This document shows positions 1 to 13,500 of a stretch of 64,000 bases of DNA, in pieces (within the stretch, counting starts at the first letter, position 1; each line of letters begins with the position of its first letter). The notes below the pieces were generated by a model. That model had not been told where the DNA came from and did no database searches. It saw nothing but the letters and a program-made list of their open reading frames with translations. Position numbers and translations under genes: made by a program. Where the stretch lies: the NCBI GenBank assembly GCA_028583605.1, contig CM053330.1, positions 33,361,619 through 33,425,618 of the forward strand. Direction: 5' to 3'. The DNA comes from Dastarcus helophoroides (Eukaryota > Arthropoda > Insecta > Coleoptera > Bothrideridae).

Positions 1-278
1 CAGAAAAAGTTCAAAATATTTGTGTTGAGTGTTTTCGGGCAATTTGTAATTTTTCGAATATTTTTTAAAAAAAGTTCTCAGGGAAGAGTCGAACATTTCG
101 ATTGTAAAATTAAAACTTTAAACATAAAATAAAATTTTGAAATTTGAACTTCAGATTTCGCCAATAAGATGGATATTTCTAAAAAAAACCCAATTTTTTT
201 ACTAAAACAATATTTTGAATTTGGAGTGTTTTTTTCTCAATATCAACTTTCTTGAAATTTTCAATTTCAAATTTTGTA

Positions 279-880
279 TGCAAGTAGAATACAACTTGAA
301 CTGTAAATTCATGCAGCCCTCTAGGCGTGTGTAGTGAATCATAGGTAGTTTGAACTACCAACAGTTGAAACACTGCCACCTAGCGAAGCGGTTGCTCTCT
401 AGGAGAGTTCCCAGAAGACAAGGATTCTATAATGCACAGACCAATAGGTTTGAACATGTATTAGATTAGATTCGAAGTTTGGAAACCAAATACCGGTTTC
501 GATCTAGTTAGATCTCGTCAGTTTGGTATATCCAACTCGAATGCTAACAAATGTTCCGACAAGTAAGTACTAAAACATTCACAGGCGTCAAGCGAGTGAC
601 TCTTAGTACTACCACCTATTGGTCCATAGAAAAACTATGGCCATCTTGCATACGACATTGTTGGCGATGGCCATAGTTTCTCTATGGACCAATAGGTGGT
701 AGTACTAAGAGTCACTCGCTTGACGCCTGTGAATGTTTTAGTACTTACTTGTCGGAACATTTGTTAGCATTCGAGTTGGATATACCAAACTGACGAGATC
801 TATCAAGATCGAAACCGGTATTTGGTTTCCAAACTTCGAATCTAATAAATGTTCAAGCCTATTGGTCTGTGCATGATAGA
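279..880. repeat. Foldback element B, copy 1 (large inverted repeat)
   Basis: The left end TGCAAGTAGAATACAAC begins at 279. Positions 434-641 are nearly perfectly complementary to 668-873, leaving a spacer of about 26 bases, so this stretch would form a ~206-bp hairpin. The outer left part (279-433) has lost its right-hand partner, so the element is truncated on the right. Three related copies occur at 3889-4404, 7893-7970 and 8866-9317. No coding capacity is seen, so it is a non-autonomous foldback element. Confidence 0.85.
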
Positions 881-1461
881 ATTAAAACTTAAAGGTAAAA
901 ACTGATTACTTTTTAATTCCATCTTTCCTAAATTTGGGTTACATTCAAAAATTTTGTTCTTTTTTTCAATAAATTTTGGATAAGTTTACGTTTTGAGAGA
1001 TTACATTTCCAGTTTATCGTTTTCTTTTGTATTTACATCTTTTATGCATGATGTAGGTAGTTTTTAAATTGATAAAGTTGCAATTAATTCTGAATCTCTT
1101 TAGTTGCTGCTCATGCTCAAAACAAGCCAGCAAGAACAAAAAAAAGCAAGACTTTTGCTGGTCAAAAATCAAACCAGCCAGAAATTTGGCAAGACAATAG
1201 GTAAACTAAATTTTTGTCTTGCTCAGCAAGATGAGACATCAAGTTAGAAAGCAATACAAGAAATCTTGCATTGTGCATCATTAATTTTGCGAGCAAATAC
1301 ATATAATTTAATATCCCCTCCAAAGCAAATGATTATGGGAAGATAACTTGTAAATAACTTTTAATATATTATCACACTCATATATTAAGGGTGAAACAGT
1401 GCTTAGTGTGCGCAATAAAGTCAATTTGGAGCATATTTCTCATTACAACAAAATTTTGCAG
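881..1461. other. Intronic AT-rich stretch, no gene
   Basis: This sequence precedes the first visible Hdc exon. It contains short imperfect inverted pieces around 1100-1245 with CAGCAAGAC-like words, but no recognisable element or exon. It ends in the acceptor AATTTTGCAG at 1452-1461. Confidence 0.5.
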
Positions 1462-1581
1462 GCATCTAGTCCAGCTTGTACAGAATTGGAAATAATTGTC
1501 ACAAATTGGTTGGCGAAAATGATTGGATTACCAGATGATTTTCTACATAAGAAGAATGGCACAGGTGGAGGAGTTCTTCAG
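1462..1581 (+). CDS. Hdc: Hdc exon (SSPACTELE block)
   Basis: Forty codons, phase 0 at both ends. It opens right after TTTTGCAG and closes at CAG|GTAAGA. It encodes the conserved [10 protein letters not shown] stretch, the W-L-A-K-M-I-G-L-P helix and the glycine-rich GTGGGVLQ turn typical of group II decarboxylases. Confidence 0.93.
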
Positions 1582-4500
1582 GTAAGAATCAAGTCGTATT
1601 TTACCCATATTATTGGGCCAATTTCATCTCAAGGTTTTTATTTACTTTCTCCAAATCAAAAATTATTTTTAAAGAAATTTGTGGTAGATTATTTGAAACA
1701 AAACATATTCTATGGAAGAGTAGATTCTAACGATAGTTTTTAAAGTCTAAGATAACCAGTATATTGTTTACTTATTACATAAGCAATCCCAAATTCAAAG
1801 TGAGCCGAGAGTAAATAAAACCAAAACAAGCTTTGCTTTTAAACCTTGAGACTGATTCGTATTAACATGTAATTAAGGATTAATTAAGTTTTTGATTTAT
1901 TTTGGAATTTATTAAAATTAAATGCTAGTATACTAGCATTCATGTATATTTTTATTCTATCACAAAGCACGAATCCCATTAAAATTTTTGGTTCCCAGAC
2001 TACTGCGAGTGAGTCTACTTTGGTGAGTTTGCTAGCTGGAAGAAGTCAGGCAATTAAAAAGTATAAAGAGTCCCACCCTGAAGAAAATTTGAATGTGGGA
2101 GAAATCAATAGTAAACTTGTGGCATATTGTTCCGATCAAGCACACTCAAGCGTAGAGAAAGCAGCACTCGTCGGACTGGTGAAGATCCATTATGTTGATT
2201 CGGACGAAGATCTATCGATGAGAGGACCGGCACTGTTAAAAGCTATCAATAAGGACAAAGAAGATGGTTTGATACCATTTTGGGTAAGTTCGTTTTGCAA
2301 TTGGTTTATCTCATGGCGTATAGACTGAGGGCGATTTTGGTGAACTAAGTTAAGCTGTTTATCACGATGGTATTTTTGGTTACGAGAACCAGAATCCAAA
2401 AAATTTATACTTGTTCATATTTTGTCAAAAGTATGTCAAAAAGAACCATTAGAAGTGTTCAAATTTTTTGACAACAATGGTAGGGAGCTTCTTGGGGAAC
2501 AAGATAAAAAAAAACAAGAAAAGAACGGCAATTAACTATATGTTAATCACAACTGTGTATGTTAATACAAGATGTGATACTTTTCTGAAATAAAAATGAT
2601 ACCAAGAGGTAAGATTTTTGTAACGGAAGAGCACGGTAACTCAATATGTCAACCATACAACAGGTTGACTCTTCCTAATAATGGCAGAAAGGCAATCTTG
2701 TTTCGCATCCAGTACAGTTTACATACTGGGGTGTCACGTTCTTCTGTCTTATTTATCTGGATATATCAATCATACCAGAGACGAAACTCTTCTAGTAGTT
2801 CTTTAATATCTCAATCATATCAGATATGAAACTCTTCTAGTAGTTCTTTGATATGGCCCAAACCCGAAAGAAGTATATCTTATTTATCTGGATATATCAG
2901 TCATATAAGAGACGAAACTCTTCTAGTAGTTCTTTGACACAGTCCACCTGGAAGAAGTATATCTTTTGGTGATTGATTCTTAGAATTATTGTGAAGGAAG
3001 ATTTTCAAAACATAGTTGTTTGAACCTCATTTGGTAACCATCAATCCCATCTGGGATTCCGCAACTGGGTATTGCGGAATTCCCGAAATGGGTATTTGAG
3101 TAAAAATAAAAGACAGAACAAAAATATAAAAAGTTATGGTATTTATGTCTATTAAATATTGACCACAAACGGAAAATGATTCATAAGCATCTAAATAATA
3201 GTACATTTTTAAATTTTTAATGAGAAGTACAGTCCAACGAGAAGGAACTGAAAGAGCAGAGCTTCTAGCCAAAAGGGGAGCCGAGTTTCCTCTAGTAGGA
3301 CCGAAAACTACTTGTTTGCTTCCTTACAGAGCAGCAAAGGATGTAATAAAGTAACTACTAAGGAAAAAACACAGCACAGTCCAACGAGAAGGAACTGAAA
3401 GAGCAGACCTTCTGGCCAAAAGGGGAGCCGAGTTTCCTCTAGTAGGACCGGAATCTACTTGTTTGCTTCCTTACAGAGCAGCAAAGGAGGTAATAAAGTA
3501 ACTACTAAGGAAAGAACACAGCACAGTCCAACGAGAAGGAACTGAAAGAGCAGACCTTCTAGCCAAAAGGGGAGCCGAGTTTCCTGTAGTAGGACAGGAA
3601 TCTACTTGTCTGCTTGCTTACAGAGCGTCAAAAGAGGAAATAAAGCAACTACTAAGGAAAGAACACAGCACTTACTGGAGGGGTGTCAATGGTCTGAGGC
3701 AATCGCAGATGTTCATTGACGAACCATCAGAAAAGAGAGCCAGAGAACTATTACAGTTAAGCAAAAATGAGCTCAGGTGGACTATTTACGGGACACTGTG
3801 CTCTAATCAAACATCTTACAATAATTGGCGTAAAAGAAAGTTCTTCTCGTAGAATGTGTGGAGAGGAAGAAGAAACTCCTTTACAAATATGCAAGTAGAA
3901 TGCAACCTAGACTACAAATTCATGCAGCCCTCCAGGTGTGTATTGTGAATCACAGATAGTTAAACTATCAGTAGTTGAAACACTGCCACCTAGCAAAGCG
4001 GTTACTCTCTAGGAAAAAGTTCCCAGAAGACAAGGATTCTAATGCACAGATCAATGGGGTTGAACATTTATTAGATTCGAAGTCTGGAAATCAAATACCG
4101 GTTTCGATCTTGTTAAATCTCGTCAGTTTGGTATTTGGTGAATCCTTTAGTACTTACTTGTCGGAACATTTGTTAGCATTCAAGTTGGATATACCAAACT
4201 GACGCGATTTAACAAGATCGAAACCGTATTTGGTTTCCTAACTTCGAATCTAATAAATGTTTAAACCTATTGGTCTGTGCATAAGAATCCTTATCTTCTG
4301 GGAACTTTTTCCTAGAGAGCAACCGCTGAGCTAGGTGGCAGTGTTTTAATTATTGGCAGTTCAGCTACGTATGATTCACGATACACATTCCAGCTTTGGA
4401 AATGCTCTGACTGAACCCAAGATAGTAGTGGAAACACCCATAAAGAAAGTTCTGGAATTCTTTAAATGAACGGCCCTATTATAAGATAATGGTGGGGGTA

Positions 4501-7500
4501 CAATAAGTGAATGCTTTAGTGCTGCAGGGATAACCGACGTCATAAGAAATAATATTAATAATAATAAAACAGTCTAACGAATTGCAGCAGATTTTTTTAC
4601 TACTGAACCTTCTGTCACGATATTTCTGTTTGTAATTTTAGCTCTACAGTGTTGCTTATAAAAAATTCGAATTCTTAAGTCGATATAATTTTCTCAAAAC
4701 TAAGTAACATGATGTGAAATCGAGGGGACCATAAATGGGTAAAAATATGAATTAATAAAGTAATGCATTTTAAGGTTAAGAAGAGTTCATCTCTTTGTTC
4801 TTGTCTTTTTCAAAGAGTGACGTCCTTTGTTTTTCCTTAAATAGAAAAAGTGCCCACACATCCAGTCTAAATCAATTTGAACAACGAATGCTCGGTTTGT
4901 TAAAAATAGGCCAGGACGCTTCCATATCAATGAGTTCTTTCATTTTCTCATTGCAATCGTGGGGATTAGCGACTCCATCGTTGGGATTTTCTCCGCATAT
5001 AACTAATTGGGGAAATCTTCTTAAAAGCAAACAATCTTTAGTCAACAATTCCCAATAGGGGTAATTAATTATGGTTCATTTATTCGGGTTGACAAGTTTA
5101 TATCAAATATAAATATAAATGGAATGTGACTTTGTCTTTGCAATCCTAACTTTTTATGTTACTGGACTTGTATTTAAGGAATTTAATCATAACGTTTCCA
5201 GGATAATTAAAAGAAAATTAGAGACCTGAAGAATAAGTTAAAATAATGTTGATGAAATCGTTCTCCACTAAAGGAAAAATTAGGGCACATGATAAGATTT
5301 TTGTATCATTTATTAGCAATAAACATTTTTTTCAAAATTGCCCTTTGCGAGTAAATCGTATTTTCAAAAAATATAACACGCAAGTCCCCTAAAATAACGT
5401 TAAATTTCGTTTGTCTATCGTAAACTTAGTTAACTTGAAATAAGCTTGCTAAAAGATGGCAGTATAGGTTTCCTGTACAGCACATAAATCAGAAAGATGT
5501 CTTGAAGAGATCATTATAGCGATAACTTTCACAGAAATGTTAACATTTAGATAACTTTTCTTAGTCGTCAGATAACGGACGTCTAACAGATATCTATAAG
5601 ATAATTTTGGTAGATGTCTCTAGCATGAGAAATATTTATGTTAACATAATGTTAACTTTCTGACAATATTTCCCGATGTCAGACTCTAAAAAATGTTGAC
5701 TGTAAGAGCTCCTTAAGAGAACTTATTTCTGATCGGGTTACACTGAGCTTAGTTTATGCTGGGTTTTAGGGGTTGGCAAGCACCCATTTTGCCGCCGCCT
5801 TGAAAAAAGAGATGTTCATAGTATTTTCACTAATGTTTTGTAACGGTACACCTGAAAATTTAAAAACAGGTCTTTTTCCTTTTTCCAAAATGTTCAGTTT
5901 CAATTTCAGATTGACATTTTTTTTCTAATGTTTGTACTTTAATTTTAAAATTTTGAAAAAATAAAATGAATTTAACCTTTCGACATTTCTGTTATACGTA
6001 ATCGATTAATAGGGTTTCTTTTTTAAGGTTTGTACATCGTTAGGCACCACAGGAGCGTGTGCTTTTGACAACCTAGAAGAGATCAGCGAAGTTTGCAAAA
6101 CTGAAAAATTATGGCTTCATGTCGATGCAGCATACGCTGGAAGTGCCTTCATATGTCCCGAATACAGAAAGTGGCTTAAGGGCATTGAGAACGTTGATTC
6201 CTTAGGTTTTAATCCATCCAAATGGCTTATGGTACACTTTGATTGTACCGCTATGTGGTGAGTAAATTAATTCACACAAAGTGATTAAAAATGTTGCAAT
6301 TTTTAATAGAGTGAAGTTATTTTTTTGTTTTTTTGGTGGAACGCACTGGTCCTTGGTTATCTTCAAAAATTGATACACAAAACTAAAACCAAGAAAGATT
6401 AAAAAACACAACACTTGCTCAAATGCGTTTCAACAGCCAAGATGATAGCTTGGTTATCGAAAGACGTTAGAGCAAGTATTGTTTGGTTTTTAATCTATCC
6501 TGGTGTTAGGGGACCAGATTTGTATCTTAAGAGTAAACTTTGCATATTAAAAAATACAAGGAGATTGAAAAATTCTTAGCCTAGTGCTTACTATAGAAGC
6601 GAGCAAAAATGGAAGTCAAAGATTTCATTTTTCAACAAATTCTCCTCTTAACCTAACCAAGAGGCTTTACAGGTTTGGTGTAGTAAATGCACTACACCAA
6701 ACCTGTAATGGTCCGTATTCACCGAAGTTTGGGAACAATTCGTGTAACAATAGCAGCGTTGACGTGTTCGCCAAAAATGCCGGTGGCTGTCGGTAACGTC
6801 AAAGGAGTTAACATTTCGCGAACATAGTGTAAACATTTTGGGAACAGGTATTGGATGTACGAGAGCTGTTCGCGAACGGCGGTGGATACGCACCATAAGG
6901 CCTTTAGATCTTTCAACAAAAAGTTTTATCTTGCTCTCCAAACCAAACCTTCACAGCTTCCATAACCTTTTCGGTGGAAGAAAATTTACGACCTTTTATA
7001 CAGTTGAAGAAAGAGATGACAAATCTACTGAATAAAGGAAGTGTTCCAGTAATTTGAGTCCCCAATCACGAATTGTTTGCATGGCCACATGCAATTTGTA
7101 TGCTGAGGCATTGTCCTGCAAAAACAAAACATTTTTAGACACCTTTTCTCATCTCTTCCTCCTAATTTAAAAAAAAATAAATTCTGACGCTGTTTTCTGT
7201 TGCTGGGGAACCAGTCTGCAAAAGAATTGTTTGAAATGTGGAAATATGAAAAATTATGATTTAAGTGTACGACAGTCATTCAGTCGAGCTTAGTCTCCGA
7301 GGTTACTGATTACAAAAGAAGTTATTTTCCTAAAAATTAACCTAATTGCAGAAGCTGGTATTATTGAAGTCTTTAAAACCATATTATTGCTTACAGGGTT
7401 AAAAATAGCGAAGCTTTGCATGCGGCTTTTAATGTGGATCCACTATATTTGCAACATGAATATTCTGGGCTAGCTATAGATTTTATGGTAAGTGTTGGTT

Positions 7501-10500
7501 GTTTTGGCAGCAAAAGAGTAGACTAAGTTAATTTAAAAATATGTTTTCTCTTTAAACATAACATTGATTAAACTCTTAACCCTAAATGTTAACAAATCAA
7601 ATTTAAATATATAAGTTCATGTTTTTTTTCTTTAGCACTGGCAAATTCCACTAAGCAAAAGGTTTAGGGCTTTAAAATTATGGTTTGTAATAAGGAATTA
7701 TGGAATTACAGGCCTACAAGAACACATTAGGAAGGTAAGTCCCATTTCAAAAAATTTTTATCAAAGTATTTATAAATTATTTATCTAGGCACGTATCCAA
7801 ATAAAATCTTCAGATTCTAGAAGTATATTCATTTAAATTAAAGCAATCACATTCACTATAAAATATGAATACACTTCGCTTATAGTTCTGTTTTAATGCA
7901 CAGACCAATAGTTTTGAACATTTATTAGATTCGAAGTTTGGAAACCAAAGACCGGTTTCGATCTTCCCTAGACCTAGACTTTTTTTATAGAGATTTAGAT
8001 GTTTTTCTTTCGAAATTCTCAGTTTAATCTCAATAATTTAACTTTTTTCTCAAAATCTTGCATTTAAACTGAAAATCTTTTGTTTTTCCCTCTAAATTTC
8101 ATGTTAAATTTTAAATTATTTTCATAAATAAGGAATTTTTATCCTTTTTAATTTTTTTTCAAAATGCCTGTTATAGTTTGTTTTTTAAAATTTCACATTT
8201 TTTCTTCTAGTTTCTGCTTTCTTATCAAACTGAATTGTCGAACTTTTCATTTCGAAACTAAAATGTGTATCTCCTTCTTCTAAAATTTTGACTTTATGTT
8301 TAAAATCTACACTCTAAGAATATTGACATGTTTATTTAGAAATTTCTGCTTTAATCATCTCAATATTAATACGAAATATCGAATTTAAACTTGTAATTTC
8401 GATTTTTTCTCGAAATTTCACGATAACACTCGTATATTTAAGGAAACTTTTAACAACCAAATTTAGAGTTTTATCTTTAAGTTTTTAACCTCAGGATTTT
8501 AAATTTTGTTACAATTGTTGAGCATATTCCGAAAATTTTATCTTTTTGCTGGAATTTCTTTTAATTTTAATAGTTTTTCTAAAGCATCAGCTTTACAGTA
8601 AACATGTTTACGTTTTTATAAAGCATTTTTTTAATATCAAACTCTAAATATTTTTTATGAAATTTTAAGTTTTTAATAAAAATTCATAAAACAGTGGAAC
8701 TATTAAACTGAAATATCGAATATGGTTTTCGAAATTGTTCGTTTATAGGTGACATCAATATCATTTAGGTGATATTAAAACAAAACAGCGTTTTTAATCC
8801 AGTATATTATAAGGGTCACTAAAACAAAATAGCTTTTTATGACTAGTTTTTGTAGAATTTGTAGAATACAATCCAGATTGCAAATTCATGCAGCCTCCAG
8901 GTGTGTATAGTAAATCATAGGAAGCTGAACTACCAATAGTTGAAACACTGCCCCCTAGCGAAGCGGTTGCTTTCTGGGAAAGCTCCCAGAAGGCAAGGAT
9001 TTTAATGCACAGACCAATAGGTTTAAATATTTATTAGATTCGAAGTTTGGAAAGCAAAGACCGATTTCGATCTTATTAGATCTCGTCAGTTTGTATACAT
9101 AATAAGATCGAAACCGATCTTTGGTTTCCAAACTTCGAATCTAATAAATGTTCAAACCTTGTGCATTAGAATCCTTGCCTTCTGGGAACTTTCCTAGAGA
9201 GCAACCGCTTCGCTAGGTGGCAGTGTTTCAACTGTTGGTAGTTCAGCTATCTATGATTCACTATACATACCTGGGGGCTGCATAAATTTGCAGTCTGGAT
9301 TGTATTCTACTTGCATTATATTTCTGTTAACGAAATCTTAACATAAAGAAGTCAAATTGATGAAACAAAGCAAATGACACCAACTAATTAATGTTTGCTC
9401 CTCATTTTATTAGTTAATCTCGTTGATTATGGCTTATTTATAATTATAAAGAATAAAATGGACACGAACCTAATAAAAATGTGATAGAAATGTAACCGAT
9501 TAGACAGAATTTCGAGATTAAAGTGAAAATAAAAGCGATGGTTGAAGCTGATATTCTGCGATAGGTATTCCATATTACAAAAACTAGTCATGAAAACCTA
9601 TTTGTTTTAGTGGCCCTTATAATATACTGGATTAAAAACGCTCTTTTGTTTTAATATCACCTAAATGATGTTGATGTCACCTATAAAACAAAAATTTCGA
9701 AAACCATATTCGAAATTTCAGTTTAGGAATTCCACTTTTTTATGAATTTTAATTAAAATTTTAAAATTTCATGAAAAATATCGACAGTTTGATATTAAAA
9801 AAAATGCTTCATGAAAACGTAAACATGTTGACTGTAAAGCTAATGCTTTAGAAAAATTATTAAAATAAAAAAAAATTCCAGCAAAAAGCTACAATTTTCG
9901 GAATATGCTCAACAGTTGCAACAAAATTTAGAATTCTGAGGTTAAAAATTTAAAAATGAAACTCTAAATTTAGTTTTTAAAGTTTCTTTAAATGTACGAA
10001 TGTTATTGTAAAATTTCGAAAAAAATTTCAAGTTTAAATTCGATATTTCGAGTTAATGTCGAGATTAAAGCAAACATTTCTAACTAAACATGTAAACATT
10101 CCTAGAGTGTAGATTTTGAACATAAAGCCAACAAGAAGATACACATTTTAGTTTCGAACTGAAAAGTTCGAGAATTCAGTTTGAAAAGAAAGCATAAATT
10201 AGAAGAACAAAGAGGGAATTTTTGAAAAACAAACTATAACTTGCATAAACATGTAAACATTTCTAGAGGGTAGATTTGAACTTTAAGTCAGAAGTTTAGA
10301 AGAAGAAGATACACATTTTACTTTCGAAAAGTTCGAGAATTCGGTTTGAAAAGGAAGCAGAAATTAGAAGAAAAAATGTGAAATTTTGAAGGACAAACTA
10401 TAACAGGCATAAAAAAATAAGAAAAATAAAAATTCCTGATTTATGAAAATAACTTGAGATTTAACATAAAGTTTAGGGAAAAAGCAAAAAATTTGCAGTT

Positions 10501-13500
10501 TAAATGCAAGATTTAAGAAGAAGGTTAAATTATTAAGATTAACTGACAATTTCAAGAGGAAAACATCTAAGTCTCTATAAAAAAGTCTATGCTTTTATAA
10601 AAAGATAAGGTTTTAGAAAAAAGGTGACAGTTATAAGTTTGAGTTGGAAAATTTGAGAAAAAAAATCGAAATTTTGAGACGATGCTTAAAATGTAGAGAA
10701 CAAATTGGAAATTTCAAAAAAAAAGAAAAATTCTCAAACTTTTTAGAATACAAATTTGAGATTTAAACTGATAAGCTTAAGACAATTTTTTTTAGAAGAA
10801 CGTGAAATGTAAATTCAATATCGACTGTCAATGCAAAATTTCAAAAAAATTAAAAAAGAATTAAATATAAGCTAAACCTATGTCAAACCTTCCAGAAATG
10901 ATCTAAATGTTAAGGTTAAATTTTAGGAAATGGCGAAAAATTTCAAAGTGAAAAATTTCAAAGAAAACTCAAAATTCTAAGAAAAAGCTCGAAGTCTACA
11001 AAAATATCTTAGATTTTTCAATTAAAAATTTCAGATTAAATCCTGAAAACTTAAAAGGAACGTGATGTCGAGTTCAAAGCTCATTAAAAAATTGAACTTA
11101 ATGAACAATTTCGATGAAATAGTTGGGAAGTCGTAATTTAAACAGGACATTTCCAAAAGAAACCAAATTTTTGAGATTGTAGCCAGGACGGTGACATTCA
11201 AATCAAAATTTTCTAAAACAGTCTTTGAGTTTACGAGGGTGGTCTGATAAGTACTTAGCCTACAAAAAAAAACGAAAATTTTGGAAAACTGGCGATTTAT
11301 TTCTCAACGTAGTCTCTTTTTAACTCGATACCCTTGACCCAGGGATGCTCCAACTTCTTTAACCCGTCTGAAAATTACGTTTTCTCGAGGTCTGCAAAGT
11401 AGGCCTCCGTGGCGGCGATGACCTCCTCATTCGACTCAAATTTCTGCCCGGCGAGTGACCATTTCAAGTTTGGAAATAAATAGAAGTCGCACGGGTTCAA
11501 ATCTGGAGAATACGGTGGATGGGGCAGGAGTTCGTAGACCATTCGACCAATTTGACCGTGGCAAGGGCGGAGGTGTGAGCCGGTGCATTATCATGGTGGA
11601 AGAGCACTTATTTCTTCGCCAAATGGGGCCGCTTTTTCTGCAATTCGGCGTTGAATCGGCCCAATAATTGGGCATAGTACAGCCCTGTGATCGTTTTGCC
11701 TTTCTTCAGATAGTCAATGTAGATCACACCTTGTGAATCCCAGAAAACGGTGGCCATCACCTTTCCGGTCGATAGGACAGTTTTCGCCTTCTTCAGAACA
11801 CATTCACCGGGTGAAGTCCACTGTTTGGTCTCTGACGTGTACCAGTTGATCCATGTTTCGTCAACGGTCACGAAACCACGCAGAAACTCCTTCGGATTGC
11901 GCTTAAACAGCGTCGAACACTGCTCTGAAGTGGTCTCACGGTTGTGCTTGTTATCCGGAGTGAGCAAACGCGGCACCCATCGCGCTGACAGCTTTCTGAT
12001 GCCCAAAATTTCATGCAGGATATGACCCATGCGGTCTTTTGAGATGCCTACTGTCTCAGCTATCTCGTGTACCTTCAATCGATGGTCTGCCAATACGAGA
12101 TTGTGGTTTTTGTTTACGTTATCCTCCGTAGTAGCCGTTTTCAGGGTACCTGGGCGTGGCTCATCAAAAACCGACGTGCGACCACCCTGAAACTCGTAAA
12201 ACCAAGTTTTGATGGTCGCCATCGAAGGAGAGGACTCACCGTACACAGCATCCAAGCGCTCTTTGATTCCGCTGCGCGATTTCCGTTCGAAAAACAACAA
12301 TCGACTCACCGACCGGTATTACTCTTTGTCCATTTTTCTAAAATCCGCGGACACGCCCGCTTCCACACTCGATGAAAACAAATCTAAGAGTCCGATTCGG
12401 CTGAAATTTCGACAGTAGCCGTCTACGAGAATGTACTACACGATAGTAAATTTCTTTTGCCATAGTGGCGCCATCGGGCGGTGAGGCTAAGTCCATATAG
12501 GACCGCCCTCGTATTAAAAAAAATAGCATTTTGGTATCAAGATCGAATTTTAGAAAAAGTAAACATTATAAGTTCAAACTAAATTTTTTGAGAAAAAGTC
12601 GTAAAATTATTAGAAGAAAAAACGAAACCCAAAGTGCCACAAAAATTTAAAGAAGAACTTTAAAAAAAATGAAAAAGGAAAGAAATTTTAAAAAAGAGAT
12701 GGATTTTTATTGATGGATTTTGAACTCGAAAAAAAAATGCTTTATTTTGAATATCAAGTTGAAATTTTAAAAATACCTCAAACATTCTAAACTCAATTTT
12801 GGAGTTTTCGAAAGAAGTCGAATTTTCGTTTAAAAATTCAGAAAATGTTTTATGTTTTCACTCGTAATATTTAGAAAAAATTTAAAATTCTCTCAAGTTT
12901 ATAAGAATTCCAGTCTGTAATTTTTGGAAGAAATCGATATTTATACATACATTTTTTGATACAAAGTTTAAAAACAAGGGCCAATATTTTCATATAGATT
13001 CTTGATTAAAGTTGTAACCGGTGGAAATTAGCTATTAATGTAACGAGATTATTATGCTATTTATAATAATCGAGGAGGTTGCCAGGCGACGAGGCGTCAG
13101 CTGAGTCGTCTGGCTACATCCGAGATTGTTTAAATCGCTAATAATCAAGTTGCATTCAAAGCTTTATAGTATCATTGACAACAATGACATAAAAAAATCA
13201 CAACAAACTTTTAAAATAAAATTTGTATTTAGGGTATTATGCTAGGCAACTAACGTATTATAATTATATAAATAACGTATTATGTGCTACTTATTTATTA
13301 TGAAGCTGCTTAATATTATGAGGTTAATAATTATCAATAAAAGTTTAATTTTAAGGACATTTAATTTTCAAGATACGATAAAATATATAATCGACAAAAA
13401 ACTAAAAACATACATCAACAATTTTCAAAAGTTTTTAATACTCTTGGAACTTAGACTTAATTTTTAATTTCCAATTGTCTAACTAGTTTGGGTTTCAACT

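Larger units (their letters stand above)
3231..4571 (+). pseudogene. RNase H-type non-LTR retrotransposon 3' fragment
   Basis: Sense-strand translation gives the end of an RNase H domain ([16 protein letters not shown]), then the linker [13 protein letters not shown], the partly frameshifted cysteine-rich [16 protein letters not shown] segment near 3850, and after the inserted foldback element the C terminus [18 protein letters not shown] with stop TGA near 4468. An AAT-rich tail follows at about 4549-4571. This order matches LINEs of the I/LOA type carrying RNase H. It is 5' truncated, has in-frame stops and is split by foldback B copy 2, so it is dead. Confidence 0.7.

Noticed and set aside
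179..379. Open stretch on the - strand near the left edge
   Set aside because: It spans the edge of foldback B and AT-rich sequence; no ATG, family resemblance or splice context.
1399..1461. Open codons upstream of the first Hdc exon
   Set aside because: They run through the intron branch region. The conserved [10 protein letters not shown] block begins right after the CAG acceptor at 1461, so these codons are intronic.
6667..6708. Hairpin considered as a microRNA precursor
   Set aside because: The perfect 18-bp stem with six-base loop is too short for an animal pre-miRNA and abuts a MITE.
11436..12375. Several + strand open stretches over the mariner
   Set aside because: They are antisense shadows of the transposase gene, which is clearly on the - strand.
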